Source: Candidatus Nitrosopumilus sp. | Lineage (GTDB): Archaea > Thermoproteota > Nitrososphaeria > Nitrososphaerales > Nitrosopumilaceae | Direction: 5' to 3' | DNA length: 13,017 nucleotides | NCBI GenBank assembly: GCA_013043295.1 | Contig: JABDOO010000038.1 | Coordinates: 1 to 13,017, forward strand | Shown: piece by piece, positions 1 through 6,233 of the stretch | Numbering within the stretch: position 1 is the first letter of the stretch | How the letters are laid out: the number at the start of each line of letters is the position of its first letter | Notes under the pieces: model-generated | The model's database searches: none | What the model was told of the DNA's origin: nothing | What the model saw: only the letters and a program-made list of their open reading frames with translations | Translations under genes and position numbers: made by a program

Positions 1-2
1 CA

Positions 3-674
3 GAACCTGCATTAGAACCAGAACCACCTTCCAGTCCTAGAGGTTCATTACCAAAAGAATCAGCTGAAGAACTACCACAAGAACTAGACCTTGTACCAGA
101 ACCTGCATTAGAATCAGAGGAAGAAGCAACCCCTGAACAATTGGCTCAGGTAAATAGTCTACAACAACAAATCGAAGATCTAGAAAATATTCTCAATAAT
201 CAAATTTTACCAGATATAGATATTGAGGAAGAAGAAGCAACCCCTGAACAATTGGCTCAGGTAAATAGTCTACAACAACAAATCGAAGATCTCGAAAATA
301 TGCTACATGAAAAAATTAATACTAATGAAGCAACTCCTGAACAATTCTCCAAAGTTAGAGAATTGGAAAAACAAATTGAAAAACTAGAAGCAGTAGATAT
401 AGAACATGAAATTATTCAAACCTTAAGGAAACAAAACAAAAAACTTGACGATATTGAAAATAAACTTCAAAATCCCGAATCACCTAAAACAAAATCACCT
501 AAAACAAAATCACCTAAAACAAAATCACAAGAAGCATACTGTGTAAAATGTAAAACTAAGCGTATAATCAAAAATCCTGAAGAAACAATCATGAAAAATG
601 GCAGACCAGCTATTAGGGGTTTATGTTCCGAATGTGGGTGTAAAGTTTTTCGAATTGGTAAAATGAAAAAATAA
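3..674 (+). CDS. Repeat-rich coiled-coil protein with C-terminal DUF5679-type zinc ribbon (5' partial)
   Basis: The reading frame is open from the first bases of the window, so the true start lies upstream; an in-frame TTG at 141 is inside the coding sequence. About 223 residues are visible. The first ~40 are Glu/Pro-rich and contain EPALE twice. Two near-identical 37-residue units follow (EEATPEQLAQVNSLQQQIED), then a weaker third one; they have the Leu/Gln/Glu heptad look of a coiled coil. An (SPKTK)x3 linker comes next. The last ~48 residues form a zinc ribbon with CVKC and CSEC pairs (visible residues ~180-183 and 208-211) around a KNGRPAIRG turn, which matches my recollection of DUF5679. 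The ribbon suggests nucleic-acid or protein binding, but the function is unknown. The gene ends 22 bp before a convergent gene. Confidence 0.85.
   Translation, partial: EPALEPEPPSSPRGSLPKESAEELPQELDLVPEPALESEEEATPEQLAQVNSLQQQIEDLENILNNQILPDIDIEEEEATPEQLAQVNSLQQQIEDLENMLHEKINTNEATPEQFSKVRELEKQIEKLEAVDIEHEIIQTLRKQNKKLDDIENKLQNPESPKTKSPKTKSPKTKSQEAYCVKCKTKRIIKNPEETIMKNGRPAIRGLCSECGCKVFRIGKMKK
120..292 (+). repeat. 62-bp exact direct repeat (period 111 bp) inside the coiled-coil gene
   Basis: Positions 120-181 and 231-292 are identical over 62 bp, and similarity continues after one mismatch. The 111-bp period is exactly 37 codons, so the repeat keeps the frame. A decayed third copy of its beginning (gaagcaactcctgaacaatt) starts near 327. 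A separate 17-bp repeat, cagaacctgcattagaa, occurs at 1-17 and 97-113. DNA-level identity, including third codon positions, points to a recent duplication. Confidence 0.9.
480..526 (+). repeat. 15-bp tandem repeat x3 encoding SPKTK
   Basis: Three perfect copies of the 15-bp unit tcacctaaaacaaaa lie in frame and encode (SPKTK)3, a basic flexible linker between the coiled coil and the zinc ribbon. Copy number could vary by slippage. Confidence 0.85.
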
Positions 675-679
675 AAGAA

Positions 680-698
680 TCTCTAATTTAGAATTTTT
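680..698. terminator. Possible short terminator between convergent genes
   Basis: The 22-bp gap between two convergent stop codons holds a small inverted repeat, TCTAA-T-TTAGA, followed by ATTTTT on the + strand. The stem is short, so this is a weak candidate; archaeal termination often needs only the T-run. Confidence 0.3.
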
Positions 699-1167
699 AC
701 ATTTGTCCTGATTGCCATGCCTGATTAAATTTTTTGATAGCCTCTTGGTATGCAATTATTGAGTCATCACCAGATGTTTTAAGAAATTTTTCCCACTGTC
801 CATTAAATTTTTTAATTGATTCAATATTGGTTTCTTTAAATATATTTTCCATCATCTTTGTTTGTTGTTTAATATATTCAGGACCAATTTCCTCCCAGGT
901 ACTTTCCCAACTTGAACTAACTTTTTTCAATAATTCTGCATCTGATTCTAACGCTTTTTGGCAAGCATCATGATATGTCATCAATGTTTCATTTGTAGCT
1001 TTTTGCCATTGTGCAAGAGATTCTTTCCATCCGTTTAAAGCTGAATTGTAATCTTTCCATGCTTTTTCAAATTCTGGTTTTTTTGACGCAGTTTTGACTT
1101 GTTTTTTAGGTTTTGAAGCGGGTTTTTTTGCTATCTTCTTGGCTGTCTTTTTCTTCTTAATTGCCAT
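697..1167 (-). CDS. Lys-rich N-tail plus Trp-rich helical protein (phasin-like?)
   Basis: This is a 156-residue soluble protein. Residues 1-30 are a Lys/Ala/Pro tail (KKKKTAKKIAKKPASKPKK) like those of histone-like or PhaF-type proteins. The rest is predicted to be helical and amphipathic, with regularly spaced aromatics (FEKAWKDY, WKESLAQWQK, SSWESTWEEIG, QWEKFLK, FNQAWQ). There are no Cys residues, membrane segments or catalytic motifs. This build resembles polyhydroxyalkanoate granule proteins (phasins), and thaumarchaea are known to carry PHA synthase genes, but the assignment rests on composition only. Another DNA- or granule-associated structural protein is equally possible. ATG 1167 is supported by a TATA-like GATTTAAC 27 bp upstream. 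No membership of a larger operon is visible. Confidence 0.8.
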   Translation of the reverse strand: MAIKKKKTAKKIAKKPASKPKKQVKTASKKPEFEKAWKDYNSALNGWKESLAQWQKATNETLMTYHDACQKALESDAELLKKVSSSWESTWEEIGPEYIKQQTKMMENIFKETNIESIKKFNGQWEKFLKTSGDDSIIAYQEAIKKFNQAWQSGQM

Positions 1168-1190
1168 ATTCTGATTTACTAATGCTAGAA

Positions 1191-1198
1191 GTTAAATC
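1191..1198 (-). promoter_or_regulatory. TATA-like box for the 697-1167 gene
   Basis: GATTTAAC on the minus strand is centred about 27 bp before ATG 1167, the spacing expected for a leaderless archaeal transcript. Confidence 0.4.
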
Positions 1199-1234
1199 TT
1201 TCAATAATTTTATTTCTGTTGGCTCAACTTTTTA

Positions 1235-1390
1235 CTAAAAACTTGAACCTTTAGAAAATTTTGGCACATGTTTATTATCTTTATTTTTAAATAATTCTAA
1301 ATGTATTTCACATAGGTTTCTTGTTTCTCTAAAACTAATTTGAACTGTTTCTAATGCTTTATGCTTACATTCTGAAATACTACACTGCAT
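1235..1390 (-). CDS. 51-residue Cys/His mini-protein (putative zinc-binding)
   Basis: The minus strand from ATG 1390 reads MQCSISECKHKALETV... and ends ...KFSKGSSF followed by tandem TAG TAA stops. Cys3, Cys8, Cys27 and His30 (CSISEC ... CEIH) could form one small zinc site; the remainder is a short helix (LELFKNK) and a basic tail. A TATA-like GTTTTATTA lies 26 bp upstream of the ATG, as for a leaderless gene. It occupies most of the otherwise empty 1168-1455 interval and points the same way as the gene at 697-1167, 67 bp downstream. It is too short for most automatic ORF filters. I do not recognise the family. Small zinc-finger proteins are common in archaea and often act in regulation or protein contacts, but no function can be given. 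Confidence 0.6.
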   Translation of the reverse strand: MQCSISECKHKALETVQISFRETRNLCEIHLELFKNKDNKHVPKFSKGSSF

Positions 1391-1412
1391 AACGAAAAAG
1401 TATCTAATTTAC

Positions 1413-1421
1413 TAATAAAAC
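1413..1421 (-). promoter_or_regulatory. TATA-like box for the Cys/His mini-protein
   Basis: GTTTTATTA on the minus strand is centred 26-27 bp before ATG 1390. Spacing and sequence fit an archaeal TATA box of a leaderless gene. Confidence 0.45.
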
Positions 1422-1449
1422 TTTGAAATTATGATATTACCAATGCTAA

Positions 1450-1457
1450 CTTTTTAT
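1450..1457 (+). promoter_or_regulatory. TATA-like box favouring the ATG at 1480
   Basis: CTTTTTAT is centred about 26 bp before ATG 1480. If it is the promoter of the small gene here, the transcript would begin at or near 1480, so the ATG at 1456 would not be transcribed. Confidence 0.35.
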
Positions 1458-1689
1458 GATTGCTATTTATCAAAAAATTATGAATGATGAAGAAAAGGGA
1501 AAGAGATTTTTAAAATTAATTGATGATCAAAATAATATTCAATGGGGAATTGTTGCTAAATTAACAGCTTTAATTTCATCTGACTGGAATTCCCAAGAAT
1601 TAAAAAATGAGATCAAGTCCTTAGTTGAAGATCATACTGAAATCACTAAAGAGCTTAACAGCTTAGATGATAAAGGGAGTATCTTATAA
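1456..1689 (+). CDS. Small hypothetical helical protein (69-77 aa)
   Basis: The ORF encodes 77 residues from ATG 1456, or 69 from the second ATG at 1480 (MNDEEKGKRFLKLIDDQNN). The shorter form is favoured by a TATA-like CTTTTTAT 26 bp before 1480. The product is acidic, soluble and mostly helical, with an amphipathic C-terminal helix (NEIKSLVEDHTEITKELNSL) that could form a coiled coil. There are no Cys or catalytic motifs. Codon use resembles the neighbouring genes and the sequence looks protein-like, so I take it as real. I do not recognise a family. Its 3' end overlaps the 3' end of convergent ctaB by 6 bp. Confidence 0.6.
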   Translation: MIAIYQKIMNDEEKGKRFLKLIDDQNNIQWGIVAKLTALISSDWNSQELKNEIKSLVEDHTEITKELNSLDDKGSIL

Positions 1690-2613
1690 TGCAGAATCAA
1701 CCATTAGCGCAATAAACAATACTGCCAAGTATGGACTAGAAAATTTAAACAAAGTCCACGCAGCTTTTTCCATGGGTTTGATAATTACCCATATTGATAA
1801 TCCTACCATTAATGCACCTGATGCAATTGCTGTCCACAAATATACTCCACCAACCATTTCATCACCACTTTGAGTTGTAATGAAAAATGGTGCAATCGAA
1901 AATAATACCATCACTACAGTTGAAACTGCAATAGCTCTTGCAGAAGTCTTTTCTGATTGAACAGCAGTTAACATTGGAACATTTACTTTGTTATAATCTT
2001 CTTTGAAATGTAATGTTAATGCCCAAATATGCATTGGAATCCAAATAAACACTAAACCTGCCATTGCAAGACCCATAGTCCATAAATCTGACATACTTAC
2101 TGCAACCCATCCAATCATTGGGGGTGAACCTCCACATAATCCACCTAGGATAATGTTTGTTCTAGAATTTCGTTTTAACACATATGAGTAAATTATGATA
2201 TTATTTACCAATCCAAATGCAATGAAAGCAGTTGCCCAAGCACCTTGCTCAAATGTAGTGGTAAAAGAAATTCCAAATGCTAAAACCAGTGATATACCAG
2301 CTAATGCTAATCCAAAATTTCTTGCCTTAACTGCTGGATAGATCCTTTTTGATGGTAGAGGTCTATCCTTTGTTCTTTCCATTATTGCATCAATATCTCT
2401 ATCATGATAATTTGTCAAAGTATTTGCAGCAGCAGATCCTGCTGCTACTGAAAATAACATTAGTAGCCAGGTTGCTGGAGAAATTTCAATATCGTAAATA
2501 TTGGATGCTGTTAAAGCAGCACCAAATGCAGTAAAAACTAGCAAATACCAGATTTTTGGCTTTGTTAATTCATAATATACTGATATTCTGGATTCTGATT
2601 TTTGCTTTTGCAA
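1684..2613 (-). CDS. ctaB: Protoheme IX farnesyltransferase (heme O synthase)
   Basis: This integral membrane prenyltransferase of the UbiA superfamily transfers farnesyl from farnesyl diphosphate to the heme B vinyl group, giving heme O for heme-copper oxidases. The 309 residues match the family length, with about nine hydrophobic segments. The first Asp-rich loop is TNYHDRDIDAIMERTKDRP (residues 67-85); the Asn of NxxxDxxxD sits one place later than usual (T67-N68 before D71/D75). YSYVLKRNSRTNIILGG, the SPPMIGW loop and LHFKEDYNKVNVPML are typical of CtaB. The start is TTG 2613, 2 bp after the stop of the Lrp gene; no nearby in-frame ATG exists. The two genes are probably co-transcribed from the promoter near 3121. 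An ammonia oxidiser with a terminal heme-copper oxidase would need this product. Confidence 0.93.
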   Translation of the reverse strand: MQKQKSESRISVYYELTKPKIWYLLVFTAFGAALTASNIYDIEISPATWLLMLFSVAAGSAAANTLTNYHDRDIDAIMERTKDRPLPSKRIYPAVKARNFGLALAGISLVLAFGISFTTTFEQGAWATAFIAFGLVNNIIIYSYVLKRNSRTNIILGGLCGGSPPMIGWVAVSMSDLWTMGLAMAGLVFIWIPMHIWALTLHFKEDYNKVNVPMLTAVQSEKTSARAIAVSTVVMVLFSIAPFFITTQSGDEMVGGVYLWTAIASGALMVGLSIWVIIKPMEKAAWTLFKFSSPYLAVLFIALMVDSAL

Positions 2614-2615
2614 TA

Positions 2616-3083
2616 TTAGTCACTATCCTTTGATGGCATATATGGCATTGCTTTCATTCGTGACTTCATTTCAATAAATGATTCAGAAGATTGAATTCCT
2701 TCAATTCTACCTATTCGCTCAGAGACCATTTTATGCATTTGATCTAATGATTTTGAATACATTGTAACTAAAATATCAAATCTACCTGTTACTTCTGCTA
2801 CTTCTCGCACTCCATCGATTTTGAACAATTCTTCTATTATGTGATCTCGTTTTTTTGTATCCATATTTATTCCAGTCAAAGCTTTGACATTATATCCTAA
2901 TTCTGCATCGTTAACATCAATTGTAAAGCGCTCAATTAGTTTTCTTTTTACTAGTCTTTTAATTCTAGAATACACTACTGATGAATTAACATTAATTTTT
3001 TTTGATAAACGTGGGACTGATATTGAAGCATCATTTGATAATTCTGATAAAATTTGTAAATCTAAATCATCTACTTTTGCCGT
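2616..3083 (-). CDS. Lrp/AsnC-family transcriptional regulator, start codon unclear
   Basis: From codon 3083 the frame gives 155 residues, the normal Lrp/AsnC length: an N-terminal winged HTH (LDLQILSEL ... VPRLSKKINVNSSVVYSRI ... KLIERF) and a C-terminal RAM effector/oligomerisation domain (GVREVAEVTGRFDILVTMYS). There is no ATG, GTG or TTG before the HTH. The frame is bounded by TAG (3086-3084), and the first GTG inside it (2975) falls within the HTH and would remove most of DNA binding. Just before the TAG is an in-frame GTG (3092-3090). A strong TATA box (CTTTATAAG) lies 26-38 bp upstream, so transcription starts near here. Initiation at ACG 3083, amber readthrough or a sequence error are possible; the annotated start is therefore provisional. 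The gene is followed 2 bp later by ctaB. The ligand and targets are unknown. Confidence 0.85.
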   Translation of the reverse strand, partial: TAKVDDLDLQILSELSNDASISVPRLSKKINVNSSVVYSRIKRLVKRKLIERFTIDVNDAELGYNVKALTGINMDTKKRDHIIEELFKIDGVREVAEVTGRFDILVTMYSKSLDQMHKMVSERIGRIEGIQSSESFIEMKSRMKAMPYMPSKDSD

Positions 3084-3116
3084 CTAAAACACCTGAGTCG
3101 ATCTAGATTTCTGGAT

Positions 3117-3125
3117 CTTATAAAG
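3117..3125 (-). promoter_or_regulatory. TATA box of the Lrp-ctaB operon
   Basis: CTTTATAAG is palindromic and an excellent archaeal TATA box. The expected transcript start is near 3095, just before the disputed Lrp start region. Nearby AGATC/GATCT and TCTAGA elements between 3100 and 3116 could be regulator contacts, but this is not shown. Confidence 0.6.
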
Positions 3126-3130
3126 TTATT

Positions 3131-3154
3131 ATTGTAAAAATTGCAAAAAATTGT
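3131..3154 (-). terminator. T-run terminator after asd
   Basis: Directly after the asd stop codon the minus strand carries T6 and T5 runs (ACAATTTTTTGCAATTTTTA). Archaeal RNA polymerase commonly terminates on such T-tracts without a hairpin. Confidence 0.45.
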
Positions 3155-4231
3155 CTAAATCTTGCCTTTTTTGTATAACATTTCTGCTAACAAAACTGCT
3201 CCTTTAGCTGATCCCATTTTTTTATTATGTGAGAACAACATGTATTTCAAACCATTGTCAAACAATTCTTCTTTTTCTACCCTGCCAATAGTTGTCGTCA
3301 TTCCATCACCTACAGTTCTTTCCATTCTTGGTTGAGGTCTTGTAGGATCCTCATGAAATGCATAGTAATCTTCTGGAGCAGATGGTAAACCTAGAACTGA
3401 AATATCCTTGTTACATTGATTGTAGGTATCTCTTGCTTTTTCAGGACTAATCTCTTGTGTTGTTTCAACAAAAACTGATTCAGTATGACCATCTATTACG
3501 GGAACTCTCGTACATGTTGCACTAATTCTAATATCTGCATCTTCAATTTTTCCATCTTTTAGCTTTCCAAGAATTTTTCTTGTTTCTAATCTTACTTTTC
3601 CTTCTTCTTTAGGAATATATGGCAAAATATTATCTGTAATGCCCATTGCTGATACTCCTGATTTACCTCCACCAGAAATTGCTTGCATAGAAGTCATCAT
3701 GACTTTCTTTGCTCCGTATTTTTCAAGTAATGGTTTTAGTGTTATTGCTAAACCTGTTGTGGTACAATTTGGTAGTGGTGCCACAAAACCTTTCCAATTC
3801 CTATTCTTCTTTTGTACTTCAAGTAATTCACTTTGCTCATCATTAATTCCTGGTATTAGAATTGGAACATCATCTTCATATCTATAAGCTGAACTAGTAG
3901 AAATCACTGGTAATTCTGCAGCCATTTTGGTTTCTATGTCTCTGGCTGCTACTGATTCAACTGCAGAAAATACTAAGTCTAATTGAGATACATCTAATTC
4001 ATCAATTGATTTTACTGTCATTTCTTTGATATATTCTGGAATTTCTCCTCCAACATCCCATGCAACAATTCCGCTAGCGTCTTTAATTGCATCTAGATAC
4101 TTTTTTCCAGCTGAACGCTCGGATGCTGCAATTTGAGTAACTTCAAACCATGGATGGTTATTTAGTGACTGTACAAACTCCTGACCTACAGAACCTGTAA
4201 CTCCGATTATTGCAACTCTTTTTTTACTCAT
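3155..4231 (-). CDS. asd: Aspartate-semialdehyde dehydrogenase
   Basis: The enzyme reduces L-aspartyl-4-phosphate with NADPH to aspartate semialdehyde, the branch point for threonine, methionine and lysine. The product has 358 residues from ATG 4231 (MSKKRVAIIG). It shows a Rossmann GVTGSVG loop (residues ~10-16), the nucleophile Cys156 in LPNCTTTG, SGGGKSGVSAMG, and the CTRVPVIDGHTESV segment with catalytic His249. Length and motifs fit the archaeal/fungal type. A TTG at 4255 would add eight residues, but the family start and a TATA-like element 28 bp before 4231 favour the ATG. It is divergent from the cobalamin operon. Aspartate semialdehyde leads to threonine, the precursor of the aminopropanol arm made next door. 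Crenarchaeal malonyl-CoA reductase belongs to the same fold family, so that activity cannot be excluded from sequence. Confidence 0.9.
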   Translation of the reverse strand: MSKKRVAIIGVTGSVGQEFVQSLNNHPWFEVTQIAASERSAGKKYLDAIKDASGIVAWDVGGEIPEYIKEMTVKSIDELDVSQLDLVFSAVESVAARDIETKMAAELPVISTSSAYRYEDDVPILIPGINDEQSELLEVQKKNRNWKGFVAPLPNCTTTGLAITLKPLLEKYGAKKVMMTSMQAISGGGKSGVSAMGITDNILPYIPKEEGKVRLETRKILGKLKDGKIEDADIRISATCTRVPVIDGHTESVFVETTQEISPEKARDTYNQCNKDISVLGLPSAPEDYYAFHEDPTRPQPRMERTVGDGMTTTIGRVEKEELFDNGLKYMLFSHNKKMGSAKGAVLLAEMLYKKGKI

Positions 4232-4255
4232 ATTATGACTAATGATCGGTTTCAA

Positions 4256-4263
4256 CTAATATT
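4256..4263 (-). promoter_or_regulatory. Weak TATA-like element for asd
   Basis: AATATTAG on the minus strand is centred about 28 bp before ATG 4231. It is a weak match, supported mainly by spacing. Confidence 0.3.
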
Positions 4264-4314
4264 CGTTTTCTGTGTTACCAAAACATACTAAATCGGCTAG
4301 TCCTATTTGGAACT

Positions 4315-5397
4315 GTGAAAATACGAACAAAATCATCTATAATTAGACATGTTCCAGTTATTCATGGTGGTAAAAATCCCCTTCAAAGTACTGATCGACA
4401 AATAATTGATTTTAGTTCAAATGTTTCTCCTTTGGGAACTCCAAAAACCATAAAAAATTACCTTAAAAAAAATATCGAAAATATAAAAAATTATCCTGAT
4501 TTTAGTTCCTCTACAGTAATTTCGAGCCTAAAGAAATACACACAATTAGAAAAATCTAATTTGTTAGTTGGTAATGGAGCAATTGAAATCCTCTACAATT
4601 TTTGTTTCGCATTTTTATCAAAGAAAACCAAAGTATTGATTCCTGTTCCAACATTTCAAGAATATGAAACAGCAGCTAAACTCAATGATTGTCAAATTTC
4701 ATATTTTAAAACCATGAATCTATCTGAAGATCTTGATATATTTCTATCAAAAATCCCAAAAAATGGTTGTGTATTCCTTTGTAATCCTAATAACCCAACA
4801 GGAAAACTTTTGTCAAAAAATCAATTACTCCAAATAATTAAAAAAGCTAAAAAACTCTCTACAATTGTATTCCTAGATGAATGTTTCATCGAAATGGTTC
4901 CAGAATCAAATGAATCTATGATTGCTTATGTTAAAAAATATGATAATCTTTTCATTTTACGCTCATTGACAAAATCTTTTGCATTACCTGGAATTCGTAT
5001 TGGATATGGAGCATCATCAAAAAAAATAATTGAAATTTTACAAAAAATTAAAATTCCTTGGAGTGTAAATTCTTTAGCTCAAGATGCAGCAAATATTGCG
5101 TTAAAAAATAAATCACATTTAAAAAAATCAAATTTAGTAATAAAAAATGAATTAAATTATTTAACAAATGAAATTAATAAAATAAAGGGATTTGATTGTA
5201 ATAATTCCGCCACAAATTTTATTTTGATAAAAATTAAAACAGATTCTACAAAATTACAAAATAAATTACTTGAAAAAAAAATCTTAATTAGAGATTGTAA
5301 AAATTTTAGAGGACTAAATAATCATCATATTAGAATTGCTGTTAAATCACATAAAGATAATCAAAAACTTGTAAAAGCATTGGAGAATCTAAAATGA
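4315..5397 (+). CDS. cobD: PLP-dependent threonine-phosphate decarboxylase (CobD/HisC family)
   Basis: This is a fold-type I aminotransferase-like PLP enzyme of 360 residues. In the operon context its likely job is decarboxylating L-threonine-O-3-phosphate to (R)-1-amino-2-propanol phosphate, the linker joined by CbiB. An N-terminal HGGK (17-20) and IDFSSNVSPLG are typical of CobD. CNPNNPTG (156-163), FLDE (186-189), the PLP lysine Lys220 in SLTKSFALPGIRIGYG and Arg340 in HHIRIAV are all present. HisC (histidinol-phosphate aminotransferase) is the main alternative, since the families are close; the cobalamin neighbours favour CobD. The start is GTG 4315, as no ATG precedes the HGGK motif. The second half is extremely A+T- and Lys/Asn-rich. 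It overlaps cbiP by ATGA at 5394-5397 and is the first gene of the operon. Confidence 0.85.
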   Translation: MKIRTKSSIIRHVPVIHGGKNPLQSTDRQIIDFSSNVSPLGTPKTIKNYLKKNIENIKNYPDFSSSTVISSLKKYTQLEKSNLLVGNGAIEILYNFCFAFLSKKTKVLIPVPTFQEYETAAKLNDCQISYFKTMNLSEDLDIFLSKIPKNGCVFLCNPNNPTGKLLSKNQLLQIIKKAKKLSTIVFLDECFIEMVPESNESMIAYVKKYDNLFILRSLTKSFALPGIRIGYGASSKKIIEILQKIKIPWSVNSLAQDAANIALKNKSHLKKSNLVIKNELNYLTNEINKIKGFDCNNSATNFILIKIKTDSTKLQNKLLEKKILIRDCKNFRGLNNHHIRIAVKSHKDNQKLVKALENLK

Positions 5398-6233
5398 AAT
5401 CTTTAATGGTTCAAGGTACTTCATCTGGAGCAGGGAAAACAACGTTAGTAGCAGCATTGTGCAGAATTTTTTCTGACAAAGGCTATAGCGTGGCACCTTT
5501 CAAATCACAAAATATGTCAAATTTTGCCTATGTCACGCCTGAATTTGAGATATCACGGGCTCAAGCACTACAAGCTATTGGTTCTAGATGTAAAATCACG
5601 CCTGACTTGAATCCTATTTTACTAAAACCTGTAGGGAATTACAACAGCATTGTCTACCTTAATGGCAAGCGATACAAGAAAATGCATGCAAAAGAATACT
5701 ATGAAAAATTTGTAAATAATAAAGGAATTACAACGGCTACCAAATCTCTTAAAAAACTACAGAAAAATTATGATTTAGTAATTTTAGAGGGTGCTGGTTC
5801 TCCTGCTGAAATAAATCTTCAAAAATTTGATATTGCCAATATGCAAATTGCTGCTAAAGCAAATGCTTCGGTTCTTTTAATTTCAGATATTGACAAGGGT
5901 GGCTCTTTTGCAAGTCTTGTAGGAACAATGGCTTTAATTGAAAAAAAATATCAGAAATTGGTCAAAGGTTTCATTTTTAACAAGTTTAGAGGAGATTTAG
6001 AAGTTCTAAAACCAGGATTTCGAAAACTCAAAAAGATTACTCATATACCTGTTATGGGAACCATTCCTTTAATGAATTTGGACTTGCCTGAAGAGGATTC
6101 ACTAAATGCAAATCCTGTAGAAATGAAATGGACAAAAAAAAATATTTTAAAAATTGATAATGAATTAAACAAATTGGCAAAAATTGTCAATTCAAATCTT
6201 GACATCAAATCTATCGAGAGATTGTTACAATGA
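5394..6233 (+). CDS. cbiP: Cobyric acid synthase, ATPase domain only (no glutamine amidotransferase)
   Basis: CbiP/CobQ amidates side chains b, d, e and g of adenosylcobyrinic acid a,c-diamide using ATP and glutamine. This 279-residue protein has the full N-terminal synthetase domain: P-loop GTSSGAGKT (8-16), PFKSQNMSNF (35-44), ISRAQALQAIGS, LNPILLKPVG (72-81), LEGAGSPAEINL (131-142), DIDKGGSFASLVGT (165-178), FNKFRGD (195-201) and LPEEDSL (231-237). The family is usually about 480-500 residues, with a C-terminal class I glutamine amidotransferase domain carrying catalytic Cys and His. Here the chain ends after a ~40-residue Lys/Asn-rich tail, and cbiB begins at the overlapping ATGA (6230-6233). 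No frameshift is needed to explain this. Ammonia may come from solution or from a separate subunit. BioD is excluded by the CbiP-specific motifs. Confidence 0.9.
   Translation: MKSLMVQGTSSGAGKTTLVAALCRIFSDKGYSVAPFKSQNMSNFAYVTPEFEISRAQALQAIGSRCKITPDLNPILLKPVGNYNSIVYLNGKRYKKMHAKEYYEKFVNNKGITTATKSLKKLQKNYDLVILEGAGSPAEINLQKFDIANMQIAAKANASVLLISDIDKGGSFASLVGTMALIEKKYQKLVKGFIFNKFRGDLEVLKPGFRKLKKITHIPVMGTIPLMNLDLPEEDSLNANPVEMKWTKKNILKIDNELNKLAKIVNSNLDIKSIERLLQ

Noticed and set aside
120..292. CRISPR-like repeat
   Set aside because: The repeats lie in frame within a coding sequence, have a 37-codon period and lack unique spacers.
141..674. Start of the first gene at TTG 141
   Set aside because: The frame is open to the window edge and the upstream codons carry the same repeat units, so TTG 141 is an internal codon.
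734..973. Open frame on the + strand opposite the Lys/Trp-rich gene
   Set aside because: It is a shadow of the minus-strand gene with no family motif or promoter.
1157..1231. Frame continuing after the tandem TAG TAA of the Cys/His mini-protein (KVEPTEIKLLKDL...)
   Set aside because: It reads like protein but has no start codon, holds the likely promoter of the next gene and runs into that gene's start; 24 open codons are expected by chance.
4232..4255. TTG 4255 as the asd start
   Set aside because: ATG 4231 gives the standard N-terminus (MSKKRVAIIG) and fits the promoter spacing; the added residues look like no asd extension.
4256..4314. Cobalamin riboswitch before the cob operon
   Set aside because: The divergent gap is under 90 bp, has no visible B12-box structure, and such riboswitches are essentially bacterial.
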